Positions 25,961 through 39,301 of a stretch of DNA of 64,000 nt are shown here, in pieces (the first letter of the stretch is position 1; every line of letters starts with the position of its first letter). Source of the DNA: Artemia franciscana (taxonomy: Eukaryota > Arthropoda > Branchiopoda > Anostraca > Artemiidae). Both the position numbers and the translations under genes were made by a program. Where the stretch lies: the NCBI RefSeq assembly GCF_032884065.1, contig NC_088867.1, positions 50,341,317-50,405,316 on the forward strand, in the 5' to 3' direction. The notes beneath the pieces are model-generated. The model worked only from the letters and a program-made list of their open reading frames with translations. It had not been told where the DNA came from and made no database searches.

Positions 25961-26330
25961 GACCAGTTATTCTATTAAGCCCATTTTCAATCACAGTGAA
26001 TGCACCAAAACACGAGGGAACCCAAAAAACTGCATCAAAAAGCTTCAAGATTCCAAGCTTCAAGATTCGTGTTGACCAAGATTGGACCAGGAAGTCATGG
26101 AAGACGCAGTGGGATGAACCAGTATCATCCAGCAGGATATAATAGCCCTTAAATGCATCAGGTGAGGAATACATCCAGTAATACCCAACAATTAAACCAA
26201 ATTGCCCTGTATATATGCAAATAGATATGATTATGAACTGTTACATGAATATTGATTCTATGTTACCTGGCGACATCTACGGTTCTTCAACCTTTGACAC
26301 TAGAAGATGCAATTTAAGGTAATCAACTAA
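25961..26330 (+). mobile_element. LINE 3' part
   Basis: After the last readable RT C-terminal segment, frames still give 'TRGNPK'-like text typical of the end of CR1-type ORF2, then AT-rich 3' sequence to about 26290-26330. There is no poly(A) tail, in line with CR1-type elements that end in short repeats. The exact end is uncertain. Confidence 0.5.
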
Positions 26331-26990
26331 AAATTCCAATGTCCCTTTTAAGAGTAAAAAGAGACAGAAGGACATGCAGTCTTTCTCCCTAGTCTATTCA
26401 TTTTCCAAACGCATCCAGTCAAAATGTTGAGACAGCCATTTTGTTAGCATAGTAGAATGTCTCTTGGGATATTGGGTATGCTCCCCACAATCCCCAGAAT
26501 TATGCAACTTACCCATTATCCTTTAAAACTAGATGTTGCATTAAAACTAAATCATATGGCACTGTGTATATGGTTGCCAATAAGAAACCTCAGCAATATC
26601 TCTAGAAAAACTGGGAGTGTTAAGTGGAAACTTTTGGGGCTACTACTATTACTACTTCTGCTCTTGAAATTTAAATAAATCAAAAGAGTGTAAGTGTATC
26701 CTTGTTGTCAAAGATCATAGATAGAATGTTTGGGGAATGGTATTAATTTTTAATTTTTATGGTCAACTTGAGGAGGTATAAAATTAAATTGAACAATACT
26801 TTGTGTTCAGACTAAAAATTGTCAAAAAATCTATAGATCAAAATTATGGATTCTTATAGAAAAAAAATCGAAAAGATATAAAACCTTATTTTCAATACAA
26901 AATGGACCGAAAGTAATTTTAAAATATTTTCCACGAAACAAATTTTCCAAAGAAAAATAAAAAGCTCTAGTAAGCCAAAAACAAGCAGAA
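26331..26990. repeat. Diverged array and family A-related fragments, then unassigned
   Basis: From 26390 to 26470 there is a family A-like block ('acagccattttgttagcata'). From 26470 to 26720 there is a unit like the 20.7-22.9 kb array, including 'ctactactattactacttctg'. The rest is AT-rich with no recognised feature. Confidence 0.55.
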
Positions 26991-27470
26991 ATAAATTCAA
27001 ATAGATTTTCCAAGCTGAAAATTACCGCAAATTACCACCAATAAATAAATGAAACCCTAAATAGACAGAAATTACAACAAATAGCCATGTCAAACTCAAA
27101 ATGAGCAGAAAACATGGGTAGTACTGACAATCCCCAAGCCTTCTCAAGACCAGAAAATAATTTGCACTTTATTGAAGACAAAATATATTTAAATGTTTTC
27201 ACTTTTTGGCTTTAATAAATGATAAATCATCAACTTATAGATTTTTTCTAGTTGTTTTTTTATCAGCAAAGAGCAAACTATGTTCTGGTCTTGAGAAGGC
27301 AAAGGGGTTGTCAACCCTACTCATGTTGGTTTTTACTCATTTTGGGTTTGACTTGGTTATCAATGTAATATCTGTTTGTTTTGGGTTTCATTCATTTGTT
27401 GATGGTGATTTGTGGTAGGTTTACTCTTGGAAGATTGTTTGAATTTATTTCTACTCATTATCGGTCTAAT
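26990..27470. repeat. Family D inverted pair (foldback)
   Basis: The left arm (about 26990-27165) has 'gtcaaactcaaaatgagcag' and 'ttctcaagaccagaaaataa'. The right arm (about 27280-27470) has 'atgttctggtcttgagaagg' and 'cattttgggtttgacttgg'. The arms flank about 110 bp. They match the family D copies at 9.9-10.45 kb. No coding content. Confidence 0.7.
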
Positions 27471-29050
27471 GGAGCTCTTTACTTTTTACAAAAAAACTTG
27501 TTTCGTAGAAAAACCTTATTGAATTAATATACAAAAGAGCTGATTTATGACAGATAAAATTTCAAAAAAAAACACGGGAAACATGCAAATTACAAAAAAA
27601 ATATAGGAAATTACTTAAAATATAATTTTAAATATGATATTTAGGGAGGGGCCTTGGCCTCGACCTTGCTCTCCTCCCCCAGCTCAATTTCAGGCTGTGC
27701 AAAAACAGAGGTGCTATAATGGGTTATAAGAAATTAGTAGGAGAATTTAAGCATAAAATTCAGCACAATGCTACTCACTTGGACAGTAAATTGATCCTTA
27801 GATGAACCATTGAGAAAAATGACCTTAAAAGAAGATTTCAACAGTTATTATCCTACAGGGCAAGACTCGAATGATGCAATCTAGCCCTAGTTCTTATTGC
27901 TAAGATACTTTAACTTTTAGCATCAAAGATAGAAAGAGCAACATTTTTTTCTTTAACCTTTGCTATTAGCATAGGCCTAGGACAAACAATTTAAAAATTG
28001 ACACAAACATAGACTTAGTTTTCTTTCACCAGTAAACATTTGCTTATTAACAAAGTTGGATTTTCATCCATTAGTTTCAACTACATCAAATGTTGAGGAG
28101 CTTGTCAGTCATACCAAAATTATTACTAGTTAGGCATTTTTAAGGTATTTTACACATACAATCAGATCAGACGATTTTTGAGGTTATATTTCTTTCAGAA
28201 AGGAGCTTCATGATATTCCCCTTACCTCATAAGGTACAGGACACTGTACCAGGACTTACCCCCAAGGGGTAAGTACAGGACTTACCCCTTACCTGGTACA
28301 GGACACTGTACCAGTTCTTGCATGAAACAAATCTATTTTTATTCTATATTTTCAGGCAAAAATCTTTGCGTGCAGAAGAGAGAAGGGGGGTTATAGGTGT
28401 ATTCATAATAAGGTTAATTTTAAGACAACTAGTCCCTAAAATACAGAATTAGTGTAGACAAAGAAATGACATTAATAAGCAATAAAATTACCAAGATGGA
28501 TCCCTTCACCTACCGTGGATAGCAATTCAAGAAAATGTGAGGGGAAGGTATTTTTCAAAACTAAACATATGTTGTTGTTTTCTACAAATCTACAGGGAGG
28601 CTATGAGAACTAAGGGACAACTGTACCTTCACCTGCCTATTCCCAACTTAAACAGGCTAGCATTTTTAGCAAGGATGGTGGATGCAATGATGATATAAAG
28701 TATGGAACAATCATTGTTCATGGAGCTTTATCATGGTTGAAAGAAAAAGATTTTGAAAGAACTAGAAGATGTATTTTGAAACTAAGATTCTAAGATCTAG
28801 AAGCTGTAGAAATGAGATTTGTTAATTATACCTCTTAAACATGAGTGCTTCAAAAAGTTCAAGAAGCTATGACAGATGTTTTCCAAGGTTTAAGAATAGC
28901 ATTCGGTATGGATTTTAGTCACTACATTAGAGTTCACATCAAAAGGTCTTTTTAGCACTGAGAACAGCTGAGCAGAGGTCCTTACTGAAACATCTGCTTT
29001 TGTCTTTTTGCCCCATTTTATTGTTGTTTTTTTTATATTTCCTTGTTTTT
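27471..29050. other. Unassigned DNA with a palindrome cluster
   Basis: Apart from the palindrome cluster at 28225-28312 (listed separately), nothing recognisable was found. There is no open frame of note. Confidence 0.5.
28225..28312. repeat. Cluster of short perfect palindromes
   Basis: The 18-bp hairpin 'ggtacaggacactgtacc' (stem GGTACAG/CTGTACC, loop of four) occurs twice, near 28232 and 28289. Between them are 'ggacttaccc' and 'ggggtaagtacagg' in inverted and direct order. It may fold as a multi-stem structure. No rho-independent terminator context applies in a eukaryote. Confidence 0.7.
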
Positions 29051-29051
29051 A

Positions 29052-29884
29052 TGGCATTTGGTATTTACCAGGTGACATATTGTGATTGCAATTTCTGTTG
29101 GTCTGTCTGTCCGGTTTTGCTAGTTTGAGCACTTGGAGATAAGCTTGGACAATGAACTTTCGTAGGCGTATCAGGGACCAGGCCAGATTAAATTAGAAAT
29201 AGTCGTTTTCCTAATTTGACCAACTGGGGGGGGGGTGTGGGTATGGTTAATTTGGAAAAATTAGAAAAAAATGAGGTATTTTTATCTTACGAATGGGTGA
29301 TTGGATCCTAATGAAATTTGATGTTTGGAAGGATATTGTGTCTCAGAGCTTTTATTTTGAACCACGACCAGATCTGATGACATTGGGGGGGAGTTGGAGG
29401 GGGTAACCTGAAATCTTGGAAAACGCTTAGAGTGGAGAGATTGGGATGCTGAAACTTGGTGGGAAAAATAAGCACAAGTCCTAAATACATTATTGATATA
29501 AACAGAACAGATCCACTCTCTTTTGGGGAGAATCAAAAAATAAGGTACTTTTAACTTACAAATGAGTGATTGGATCTGAATGATATTTGATATTTAGAAG
29601 GACCTCATAACTCAGACCTTTTACTTTAAATCCCGACCAGATCCAGTGTCATTGGGGAGAGTTGGGAGGAGGGGCGGAACCTGAAATCTTGGAAAACACT
29701 TAGAGTGAAGAGATCAGGATGAAACTTGGTGGGAAGAATAAGCACAAGAACTAGATACAGGATTGACATAACCGGACTGGATCTACTCTCTTTGGGAGAG
29801 TTGGGGGGGGGGCTAATTTGGAAAAATTAGAAAAAAATGAGGTATTTTTAACTTACGAACGGATGATTGGATCTTAATGAAATT
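29052..29884 (+). repeat. Family B interspersed repeat, left part
   Basis: It starts with a hairpin-like 'ggcatttggtatttaccagg' block and a 'ggtctgtctgtccggttttg' block and continues with units carrying 'gattggatcctaatgaaatt', 'cattgggggggagttgg', 'cttggaaaacgcttagagtg' and 'ataagcacaagtccta'. Units recur every roughly 275-300 bp. The inverted counterpart at 45060-46990 ends with the same blocks. The repeat is interrupted at 29884 by a family A element. Confidence 0.8.
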
Positions 29885-31557
29885 AAATTAAAAAAAACTA
29901 ACTGAAAGTAAGGAGCGACATTAAAACTTAAAACGAACAGAAATTATTCTGTATATAAGAGGGGTTGTCCCCTCTGCAATACCTCGCTCTTTACGCTAAA
30001 GTATGACTCTTTTTCACAACTCTACTTTTTAAAATAATAAAAAAATTTAGCGTAAAGAACGAGGCGTTGCGGAGGGGAAGACCCCTCTAATATACAGAAT
30101 AATTTCTGTTTGTTTTAAGCTTTAATGTCGCTCCTTACTTGCAGTTAAAAAAACTTGTTTTTTTATTTAATTTCTGAACGTTTTTGAATTAATGCATGTT
30201 ATGATTTTGGCTCACTGCACATGAATAATTAAAAAAAAATTTGTATATTATTTTTTTTCTAAATGGCTTTCTCATAGTTTTGATCGGATGATTTTGATAA
30301 AAAAAAGGGTGGAGGAGGAGGCCTAGTTGCCCTCCAATTTTTGGTTACTTAAAAATGCAACTAGATTTTTTTTTATTTTCTGTACAAACGTTTTTGTTTG
30401 TAATAAACATACATACCTTACAAATTAACTTATGTAATGAACTTCTATATTTGTTTATTTTTATTATGTATATGAGGGGGTTTGCCCCCCAATACCTCGC
30501 TCTTTACACTAAAGCTGAATTTTATCCTAAATCTTTAACAATGACCCCTGAATCACAAAGGCCATAGAATAAATAGTTGAAATTACTAAAAATACTTTAG
30601 CGTAAAGAGCAAGGTATTGTGGAGGAGAAAACCTTCTTTTATATCTAATATTTTATGTTCGTTTTAAGTTTAAATGCTACTCATTACTTCCAGGTGGAAT
30701 TTTTTTTTATTTACTTTCTCATTGTTTCTTTTTAAATAATGCTAGAAAATACTGCACTCCCTTCATGGAAATTTTCTTCCCTCATGATAAATTCCTCCAT
30801 GGAAAGATTACTACACGTAACCCCATCCCCCAACCCACTCCCACCCCAACGCGAACAAGTCCCTCTGAAAACGTCTGTACACTTCATAATAACCATTACT
30901 ATATGGAAGCAATGGTCAAAGTTTGTAACTTGGAGCCCCTCCCCCAGGGACTTTGGGGGATTGAGGCGTCCCCAAAGATATAGTTATTAGGTTTCCGACT
31001 TAAATGAACGGAATGGCTATCTCAAAATTTTCATCCGGTTACTTTGGGGAAAATATGTGCGTGGGAGGGGGCCTAGGTGCCCTCCATTTTTTTGGTCACT
31101 TCAAAAAAGCACTAGAACTTTTAATTTCTTGAGAATGAGCCCTCTCGCAACATTTTAGGACCACTGGGTCAATACGATCATCCTGGGAAAAAAAATAAAC
31201 ACACATCTGTGATCTGTCTTCTGGCAAAAGGTGCAAAATTCCACATTTTGTATATAGTAGCTTGAAACTTCTACAGTAGGGTTCTTGGATACGCTGAATC
31301 TGATGGTGTTATTTTCGTTAAGATTCTATGACTTTTAGGGGGTGTTTCCCCCTATTTTCTAAAATAAGGCAAATTTTCTCAGGCTCGTAACTTTTGATGG
31401 GTAAAACTAAACTTGATGATTTTTATATATTTAAAATCAGCATTGAAAAGCAATTCTTTTGATGTAACGATCGGTATCAAAATTTCGTTTTTTAGAGTTT
31501 TGGTTACTATTGAGCCAGGTTGCTTCTTACTACAGTTTGTTATCATGAACTGTTTGA
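29885..31557 (+). mobile_element. Family A element, complete copy nested in family B
   Basis: It runs from 'ttaaattaaaaaaaactaac' to the terminal hairpin 'cagtttgttatcatgaactg' plus 'tttga'. Flanking family B text, 'ttaatgaaatt' on the left and 'tgatatttggaaag' on the right, joins into an uninterrupted B sequence when A is removed, so the ends are well defined. It is non-coding, 1.67 kb, with a long hairpin at 29893-30160 and a second hairpin region near 30470-30640. The class is uncertain; a rolling-circle (Helentron-like) or foldback DNA element are the options I consider. Confidence 0.8.
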
Positions 31558-33750
31558 TATGATATTTGGAAAGACTTCGTGTTTCAGGGCTCCTATTTTA
31601 AGTCCTGACCGGATCCTGTGACACTGGGGGGAGTTGGAGGAGGAAACTGGAAATCTTTGAAAATGCTTAGAGTAGAGAGATGGTGATGATACTTGGTAGG
31701 AAGAATAAACACAAGTCCTAGATACATGATTGACATAACCAGACTGGATTGGCGCTCTTTGGGGGAGTTGGGAGAGGGGGGGGGGTAATTCTGAAAATTA
31801 GAAAAATGATGTATTTTTAACTTACAAACAGGTGTTCAGATCTTGGAGAAATTTGATATTTAGAAGGACCTCGTGTTTCAAAACTCTTATTTTAAACCCC
31901 GACCGGATCCGTTGAAGTTGGGGGGAGTTGGAGGGAGAACCCAGAAATCTTGGAAAACGCTTAGACTGTAGAGATCAGGATGAAACTTGGTGAGAAGAAT
32001 AAGCACATGTCCTAGATACGTTATTGACATAACCAGACTGGATCTGCTCTCTTTGGGGGAGTTGGGGGGATTTACTACTTTAGGCACTTCCAGATAGGCT
32101 AGGACAATGGAAGTTGGCAGGCATGTCAGGGACTAGACTAGATTAAATCAGAAATAGTCTTTTCCCTGATTTGACCATCTGGGGGAGCAAGCAAACAAGA
32201 TAGTTGAGAAGAATTTTATTTGACAATAAAACAAATGGTTGTTCTTCTTAAGTATGGCTTGTGGTATAGGGGTAGGATTATCGTTTATGGTGCAAGAGGT
32301 CTTAAGTTCAAATCCTGGACCACCTTAATGTTTACATGAAAAAGATCTGAAACTAGATACGTGATCAATCCAGGAATCACTGAAAGTTGACAGGCATATC
32401 AGAGACCCAGCCAGATTACATTAGAAATGATCGTTTCCCCAATTTGACCATCTGGGGGAGAGAGGAAGGGTGGCAAATTCAGAAAAATTAGAAAAATGAT
32501 GTATTTTTAACTTGCATACAGGTTATTGGATCTTAATAAAATTTGATATTAGAAGAACTTCCTGTCTCAGAGCTCTTATTTTAAATACCAACTGGATCTG
32601 GTGACATTGGGGGGAGCTGGAGAGGGAAAACAGAAATCTTGGACAATACTTAGAGCAGAGATATCAGGATGAAATTTGGTGGGAACAATAAGCACAAGTA
32701 CTAGATACATGATTGACATAACCAGACCGAATCTACTCTCTGTGGGGGAGTTGGGGGGGCCTAATTTCGTAATTTGGAAAAATTAAAAAAAATGACATAT
32801 TTTTAACTTGTGAATGGGTGATTGGATCTTAATGAAATTTGATATTTAAAAGGATCTCGTGTGTCACGGTTCTCATTTTAAATCCTGACCAGATCTGATG
32901 ACATTGGGGGAAGTTGGAGAAGGACTCTGGAAATCTTGGAAAACTCTTAGAGTGGAGAGATCATGATGATGCTTGGTGGGAAGAATAAGCACAAGTCCTG
33001 GATACATGATTGACATAACCAGACTGGATCCGGTGACTTTGGGGGGAGTTGGAGGGGGAAACTGGAAATCTTGGAAAATGCTTAGAGTGTAGAGATTAGG
33101 ATGAAACTTGGTGGAAAGAATAAGCACATGACCTAGATATATTATTGACATAACCAGACTGGATCTGCTCTCTTTGAGGAGTTGGGGGGATTTGCTAGTT
33201 TAGGCACTTCCAGATAGGCTAGGACAATGAAAGATGGCAGGCATATCAGGGACCAGACTAGATTAAACTAGAAATAGTCTCTTCCCTGATTCAACCATCT
33301 GGGGGGGGGGGAGTGAGCAAACAAGATAGTTGAGAAGAATTTTATTTGCCAGTAAAAAAAATGATTGTTCTTCTTAAGTATGGCATATGATTCTACCTTA
33401 GGGTGTGAGAAGTGTCAAGTTCAAATCCTGGACCACCCTAATTTTTACACGAGGAAGATCTGAAACTAGATACATGACCAAATTAGCAATCACTGAAAGT
33501 TGGCAGGCATATCAGGGACCCAACCAGATTACATTAGAAATAGTCACTTTTAGTTAGATTAGTTAGAAATAGTCAAATGGGTTATTGGATCATAATGAAA
33601 TTTGACATTAGAAGGACCTTGTGTGTCAGAGCTCTTAACTTAAATCCAATCCAGATCTGGTGACATTGGGGGCAGTTGAGGGGGGAAACCTGAAATCCTG
33701 GAAAACGCTTAGAGTGGAGAGATCATAACAAAACTTGGTGGGAAGAAGCG
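31558..33750 (+). repeat. Family B, right part, with a 1,120-bp duplication
   Basis: The B units continue after the A insertion. A longer block beginning 'ggcacttccagataggctag' at 32083 is repeated at 33203 (offset 1,120 bp), including a tRNA-like segment in each copy. Similarity between the copies is high except for indels. B fades out near 33750. Minus-strand open frames here are by-products of the units. Confidence 0.8.
32262..32332 (+). mobile_element. tRNA-like segment within family B (intact version)
   Basis: It has an A-box-like 'tggtataggggtagg' and a B-box-like 'agttcaaatcctgg', spaced as in a tRNA, then 'accacc'. The paired stems are partial. The copy at about 33385-33445 keeps the B box but has lost the A-box region by deletion. 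This is a tRNA-derived SINE or tRNA relic carried inside the duplicated block. Confidence 0.5.
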
Positions 33751-34365
33751 CCTGGCTCTTCCAACCTTGTCACAAGTACCAAATGAGCTCTTGACTCTTG
33801 ATTTTTTTAAGTCAAAGGTCATAGGGGTCAATTCTTATTGTTGAAGGATAATAGGTTAACCAAATCTATACTTTTTGGCAATCCTGTTTAGGCCAAGCAA
33901 AATGGAGACAATCCTCAAATTAGGTTGGAAAAGATCATAAGAAAATATCTAAAAGGTCATAAGGCAGGACTCAGGCAGCTATCTGCTGTAGCAAGTTGTT
34001 GGCAGTAATAGCTTCCACAAAACTACTATTTCATTTCAAATACAAAAAAGAGATAATGTAACTATAATAATTAAATAATACCCTAGCCTATACTTTAAAT
34101 CCATCTTCAATTCATATTCTTAACAGTGCAACAAAAGACCATCAGCATACAGGCACTTTCATGCCCTTTCATTTCCTTTTCAATCAGAAACCAAACAGTT
34201 TGTGGTAACAAACTCTATAAAAATAGATCCAACAAAAGAATTGCCTTTTTATACAGATTCCAAATATATAAAATTCATAATATGCAGTTTTCAACATAAT
34301 TTAGCTAGGATGAAAGTCAATAAATCCCTTGGGTCTTGTTTGTGCTGTTTATAATTCAATAATTT
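33751..34365. other. Unassigned AT-rich DNA
   Basis: No gene or named repeat is recognised. Confidence 0.5.
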
Positions 34366-34369
34366 CTTG

Positions 34370-35480
34370 AGGGGGAAAGCACATTTTGAGCCCTTAAAGG
34401 GCAAAAAGGGCACAAAACAGCCCATTGTAAATAAGCATTTAAGGATGTTTTTCTAAAAAAAAAGCTGACCACTAAGAAAAACTCACCCTTTGTAACTGAT
34501 TCAATAGCAGTCCTTAGTCTTAATAGTGAAATGTTAGTAGGAAAACAAATTTGCAGGATTTTTCTTTTAAAGAGCCAGAAACCCATCAAAAATAATGCCA
34601 ATTTTGCTTTGATGTAATTTCCAAGGGGTTATAGGCTCTTCTTAAAAATTCTTACAAATATATTTTCAAAATAACCTTTAACTATTAAGACTAGCCTGAG
34701 GAAAATAAAAATTACCATTACTGAATCATCAATAAATGGCATTTTTTTTCTCACTAGACAGTTATTTTTAGAAACACATTTTCCAACATTTGATTACTAT
34801 GGACTGTTTAAACTGTTTAGGGTCTCATTAATGGCTCAGAATGTAATTTCTTCTAGATGCAATTATTGATTTATGAAAGAGTATAAAAAAGTATCAAGCA
34901 TGAAAGCATTCACTTCAACTATGCTGAAAACAGCAAATTTACCAAAGAATAATTTCTTCGGGGGGGGGGGGGGGGAATTACATTCTGAGCCCTTAAAGGA
35001 CTTAAAATCAGCCCATAGCAACCAAACATTCAGAAAAGCCTTTCTTAAAAAAAAACTGACTAGTGAGAAAAATTCCCCTTTTGTAACTGATTCAATAATA
35101 GTAATTATTATTTCTTTAGTAATTACTATTTTCCTTAGTCTTAATAATGACATTTTATTATGAAAACAAATTTGCATAATTTTTTTTCAACAAGCCAGAA
35201 ATCCCTAAAAAATAATTTCAGTTTTGCTTTAATTTCATTTCTAAACGGGTTTATTCTCTTATTAAAAATGTTTACAAAAGATTATTTACAATTCTTCAAA
35301 ATAACCTTTATCTAGGCTATTAAGACTACCCTAAGAAAATAATAATTATCATTACTGAATCATCAACAAGTAGTATTGTTTTCTCACAAGACAGTTTTTT
35401 TTAAAGCATATTTCTAAACATTTGGTTACTATGGACTGTTCATACCTTTTGGGAGCCCATTAAGGGTTCAAAATATGGTA
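34370..35480. repeat. Direct duplication, unit about 590 bp
   Basis: The block at about 34370-34870 recurs at about 34960-35480. Both carry 'gagcccttaaag', 'tttgtaactgattcaat', 'aaaacaaatttgca', 'attactgaatcatcaa' and 'attactatggactgtt' in the same order. The second copy has a G14 run at 34961-34974 and small insertions. No coding content is recognised. Confidence 0.8.
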
Positions 35481-36019
35481 AAATTCTAGTTAATTGACTT
35501 CTTGCTATCTCAGGAAAGGTTTAGGTTAGGAAAATGAAACTTTCAGGGATGAATCTACAGACTAAAGTATATCCTGGGAAGGTATTTTGAAGCAACTACC
35601 TCCACTCCTTCTCCCTCTAGAGGGCCCTGACCTTTGATGACCTTTAAAAATATGTGCATTATAAAAGTGAAACCTTGCAAAATAGATCTTCTGCTTGATT
35701 GAAGTACAACAAAATTGTTTTCAGCTTAATAACTTTGCTCAATTCCATTTTATAAAGTTTTAAAGATATACAAATACATTTCCTAAATTTTGAAAAAAGG
35801 GCATTAATATGGCTCAAAATTCTACTCAAATAACAGGAATAGCATTTTCATAACTAAAGGCAGAGAAAAAGCAACTAGTAACTGAAAATTAAGGTAAAAT
35901 GTTGTTTTGTCAAAATTTCAATAGGTTCATGTAGGCAAATTTCAGGGCCCTTTAGAGGGAGAAGGAGTGGAGGTGGGTACTTTAAAATACCTTCCCGGGA
36001 CATACTTTAGCCTGTAGAC
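35481..36019. repeat. Family C foldback repeat (left arm, loop and first part of right arm)
   Basis: The left arm (35481-35632) reads 'attgacttcttgctatctca', 'gaaactttcagggatgaat' and 'ctccctctagagggccctga'. The right arm (from 35943) is its inverted copy: 'tcagggccctttagaggga', then 'ttcccgggacatactttag'. The right arm is cut at 36019 by a hAT element and resumes at 39302. The loop is about 310 bp. A single, uninterrupted right arm is found at 41830-41990. Confidence 0.8.
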
Positions 36020-36975
36020 CAGTGGTTCTCAACCGTGGTCCACAGGGACCCCTAGGGATCCATGTAATATTTCTGGGGGTCCACAGGCAAAACACAACAA
36101 ATTGGGGGTCCACAATGATATTTTGGGGGTCCATGAAAACCAACTCAGAACGCTGTTTATTTAAAAAATTCAATTTCTACTGTAATTTACATTATTTTGA
36201 AAAATGTATATTAATAATTATTTCATTATTTTTTTATATTTTCTTTTTACTTATATATTCACCCATCAGTCAGTGGCAAGAACAAACGAAGGTGAAAATC
36301 TTTTAACTTTTCTCATGAAATAGGTGGTGAGCTTTGATCTTTATTTTTAAGCAGATATCTCCTTCCCAATGCCCGGTACCTAACCATAGATCTGCAATGA
36401 CTTATCTATTACCCATTGGTCAGTGGCAAGGGCAAAGATCATAATCTTTCAACATATCTTAGGAGCCATGCGGTTTCTGATAGAATTATTAACTTCTGGT
36501 GTTTACAGGATGTTGATGTGACCCAAGCAATTCACTTCAGTTTTGTGTTCAACTTCATCCTGACAAGGTAAGGAATATCAAATATTTCTAATACATACAT
36601 TCTTTTGTATTTTTTGTTTTTATTGTATTTAAGTAATAAAAAACTTATTTTCCAGCATAAAAGACTGAAGAGAAAAATGGCTAATTTTTCCCGTTTTGAT
36701 ATAAATTTAAAATATTAATTTATATCTTGGCAGTATCTGATATAATTATCAGCTGACAAAGTTAAAATGTCACTGGTGACCTTAATGATAATAATGAATG
36801 ATTTTTGTAGTTTTTTTTTGTTCTTATCATTCATGTTATATTAACTAAAAAATTCTATTTACCTCAAACATTTACCATACGCTGTGTTTCTAAATGTTTT
36901 TTTTTCCAAAAAAACTCTAAGAATGAATAGCAATTTATATAGTTAGATATTATGGACTGCAATAATTATATTACC

Positions 36976-37009
<34 letters not shown>

Positions 37010-39301
37010 TTTTTTTTACAGATATCCCATGGCTGACCCAAGTAAGAAGAAGTGCCAACAGTACTCCACTGAATATTTGTCTTACAGATTTATTCCAGCA
37101 CCACAAAATGAAACAAAACCAATGTGCCTCATATGTATGGATGTACTGTCAAATAGCATGAAGCATGATATAGCAATATAGCATAATAGCAATAGCATGA
37201 TAGCATAAAACCAAGTAAACTAAAAATCCATCTAGAAAAGAAGAACATAGGAAAGAAAGATAAACCAGTAGAATACTTTAAAAAACTTTGTGATGATTTC
37301 CAAAAAAGAAGAACAGTGTCTCAAGCATTTGATAACAAAGTGAGTAAAATGAGTGATGGTTTCCTGGCATCATATGAAATAAGCAAAATAATTGCAAAGG
37401 CCAGCAAACCCCATAATATTGGTGAAACAGTAATTCTACCCACAGTTTTGCTATAATTTTGTCAGTTATGAAACAAATGCAATTGAAATTACTAATTCCA
37501 TCCCTTTAAGCAACTCTTCTGTGTCATGATGCATTGATGAAATGGCAGAGGATGTAGAAAGACAATTGATAGCTCCTTTGCAAGTGAAACAGTTTGCCCT
37601 TCAACTTGATGAATCAACTTTAAGAGATAATGAGGCCATTTTATTAGCATATGTTAATGAAGGACTCAAAGACGAAGTGCTTTTTGCTAGAAGTCTTATA
37701 TCAGACACAAAAAGTGAAACAATTTTTAATGAAGTTGCTACTTATTTCCAGGAAAACAATATCCCACTCAAAAATATAATTGCTTGTGCTACTGATGGTG
37801 CACCATTTATGACAGGCATATACCAAGGTTTTATTACACATTTAAAAAAAAGCAGTCCCAGAAGTATATTGTATTCACTGTGTGATACACCATCAACACT
37901 TTGTTGCAAAGAAAATGAGTGCATGTCTGCATGATGCCCTTTCTGTTGTAATAAAAGTAGTAAACCATATTAAATCAAATTCTCTCTGAGACCAGCTTTT
38001 TTTAATTCTGTAAGCAAAATGGAGAAGAGTTTGAGCAGCTTGAATTACATACAGAGGTGAGATGGCTATCAAAGGGGAATTGTCTTAAGTGTTTCATTGC
38101 ACTTTGGGATTCTATTGTTTCCTTTCTTGCTGACACACAACTTGGAGCAAAACTGCTTGCAAATAAATGTGATGTGTTTTACTTATCAGATATATTTGAA
38201 AAACTTAATTCACTTAATGAACAGCTCCAAGGAAATGATTCTGATCTGATATCTAGTAAAAGTGCTATTGCTGCTTTTCTAAGAAAACTATAGCTGTATA
38301 AGAATAATATCAGGCATTGTGCATTTGAACAGTTTCCTTGTTTGGCCTGTGTTAGCAGTGATTTGCAAGATGAAGATCTTGCATTATATGGTGAATATTT
38401 GGAAAATATACATGAAGATATGCAAACTCAGTTTAGCAACCTACTCAGGATGGATATACTGATTTGGGTTCCAATTCCTTTCTGAAGTTAATGTTGCCAA
38501 AATAGAATTATCTTTGCAAGAGCCCCTCATCACATTACAAAGTGATGAATAATAATCCTTATGGATTATCCTTATATCACTCCAAGCTGCAATTTAAGGT
38601 AATGAAATAATGTATGCAAAATTAAAAGATGGAAAGTACAATATATGGAAAACAAACAATGTTGCAGCAAAGTACCCTTTGCTCTGGGATAAAGTGCAGT
38701 TCTATGTTATTGCTTTTCCTACATCTTATCTTGCTGAAGCAGGATTTAGTTGTGTTTCTCAAATATTATCAGAAGCTTGCAATAGACTTGACATTGTGAA
38801 AAGGGGTGATCTTTGATTATCATGAACATCAATAGAACCAAATATAAAGAAACTTGTTTAGAAGCATCAACCACAGGGGTCTCATTGAATAAACATACCT
38901 TTTCCTTTTTTTAATCACACACTTAATTTCAACTCCTTTTTTTTATCCAGTTTACATAAATAATGTTGGAGTGAATAAAACTACCTGAGGAGGTCTGCTC
39001 TCCATGAGCTTGAGTTGCTTGCCCATGGAAGAAACAATGTAATATTGTAGTTATTATCATAATAATAGTAATAATAACAATAATTATTATTATTATAGCA
39101 GAATATTTTATTTGTGTTAAACTAGTTTTCATTTAAAATAAAGCTGAATTGTATACTATTTCTTTGATACTTAAAACCTTAAAATTTATATTAGTGAAGA
39201 ATAGAAAAGTGTTCTTATGTCCAATAGCTATGAAGGGGTCCACCAAGATAAAAAGAAGGGAAAAGGGGTCCATGGGTAAAAAAAAAGGTTGAGAACCACA
39301 G
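36020..39301 (+). mobile_element. hAT transposon with 8-bp target duplication
   Basis: The left end 'cagtggttctcaacc' matches the inverted right end 'ctgtggttctcaacc' with one difference. The 8-bp sequence 'ctgtagac' flanks both ends (36012-36019 and 39302-39309), the target-site size of the hAT superfamily. The related empty site at about 41915 has a single 'ctgtagac'. The interior encodes a decayed transposase. Length is 3,282 bp, close to an autonomous element. Confidence 0.93.
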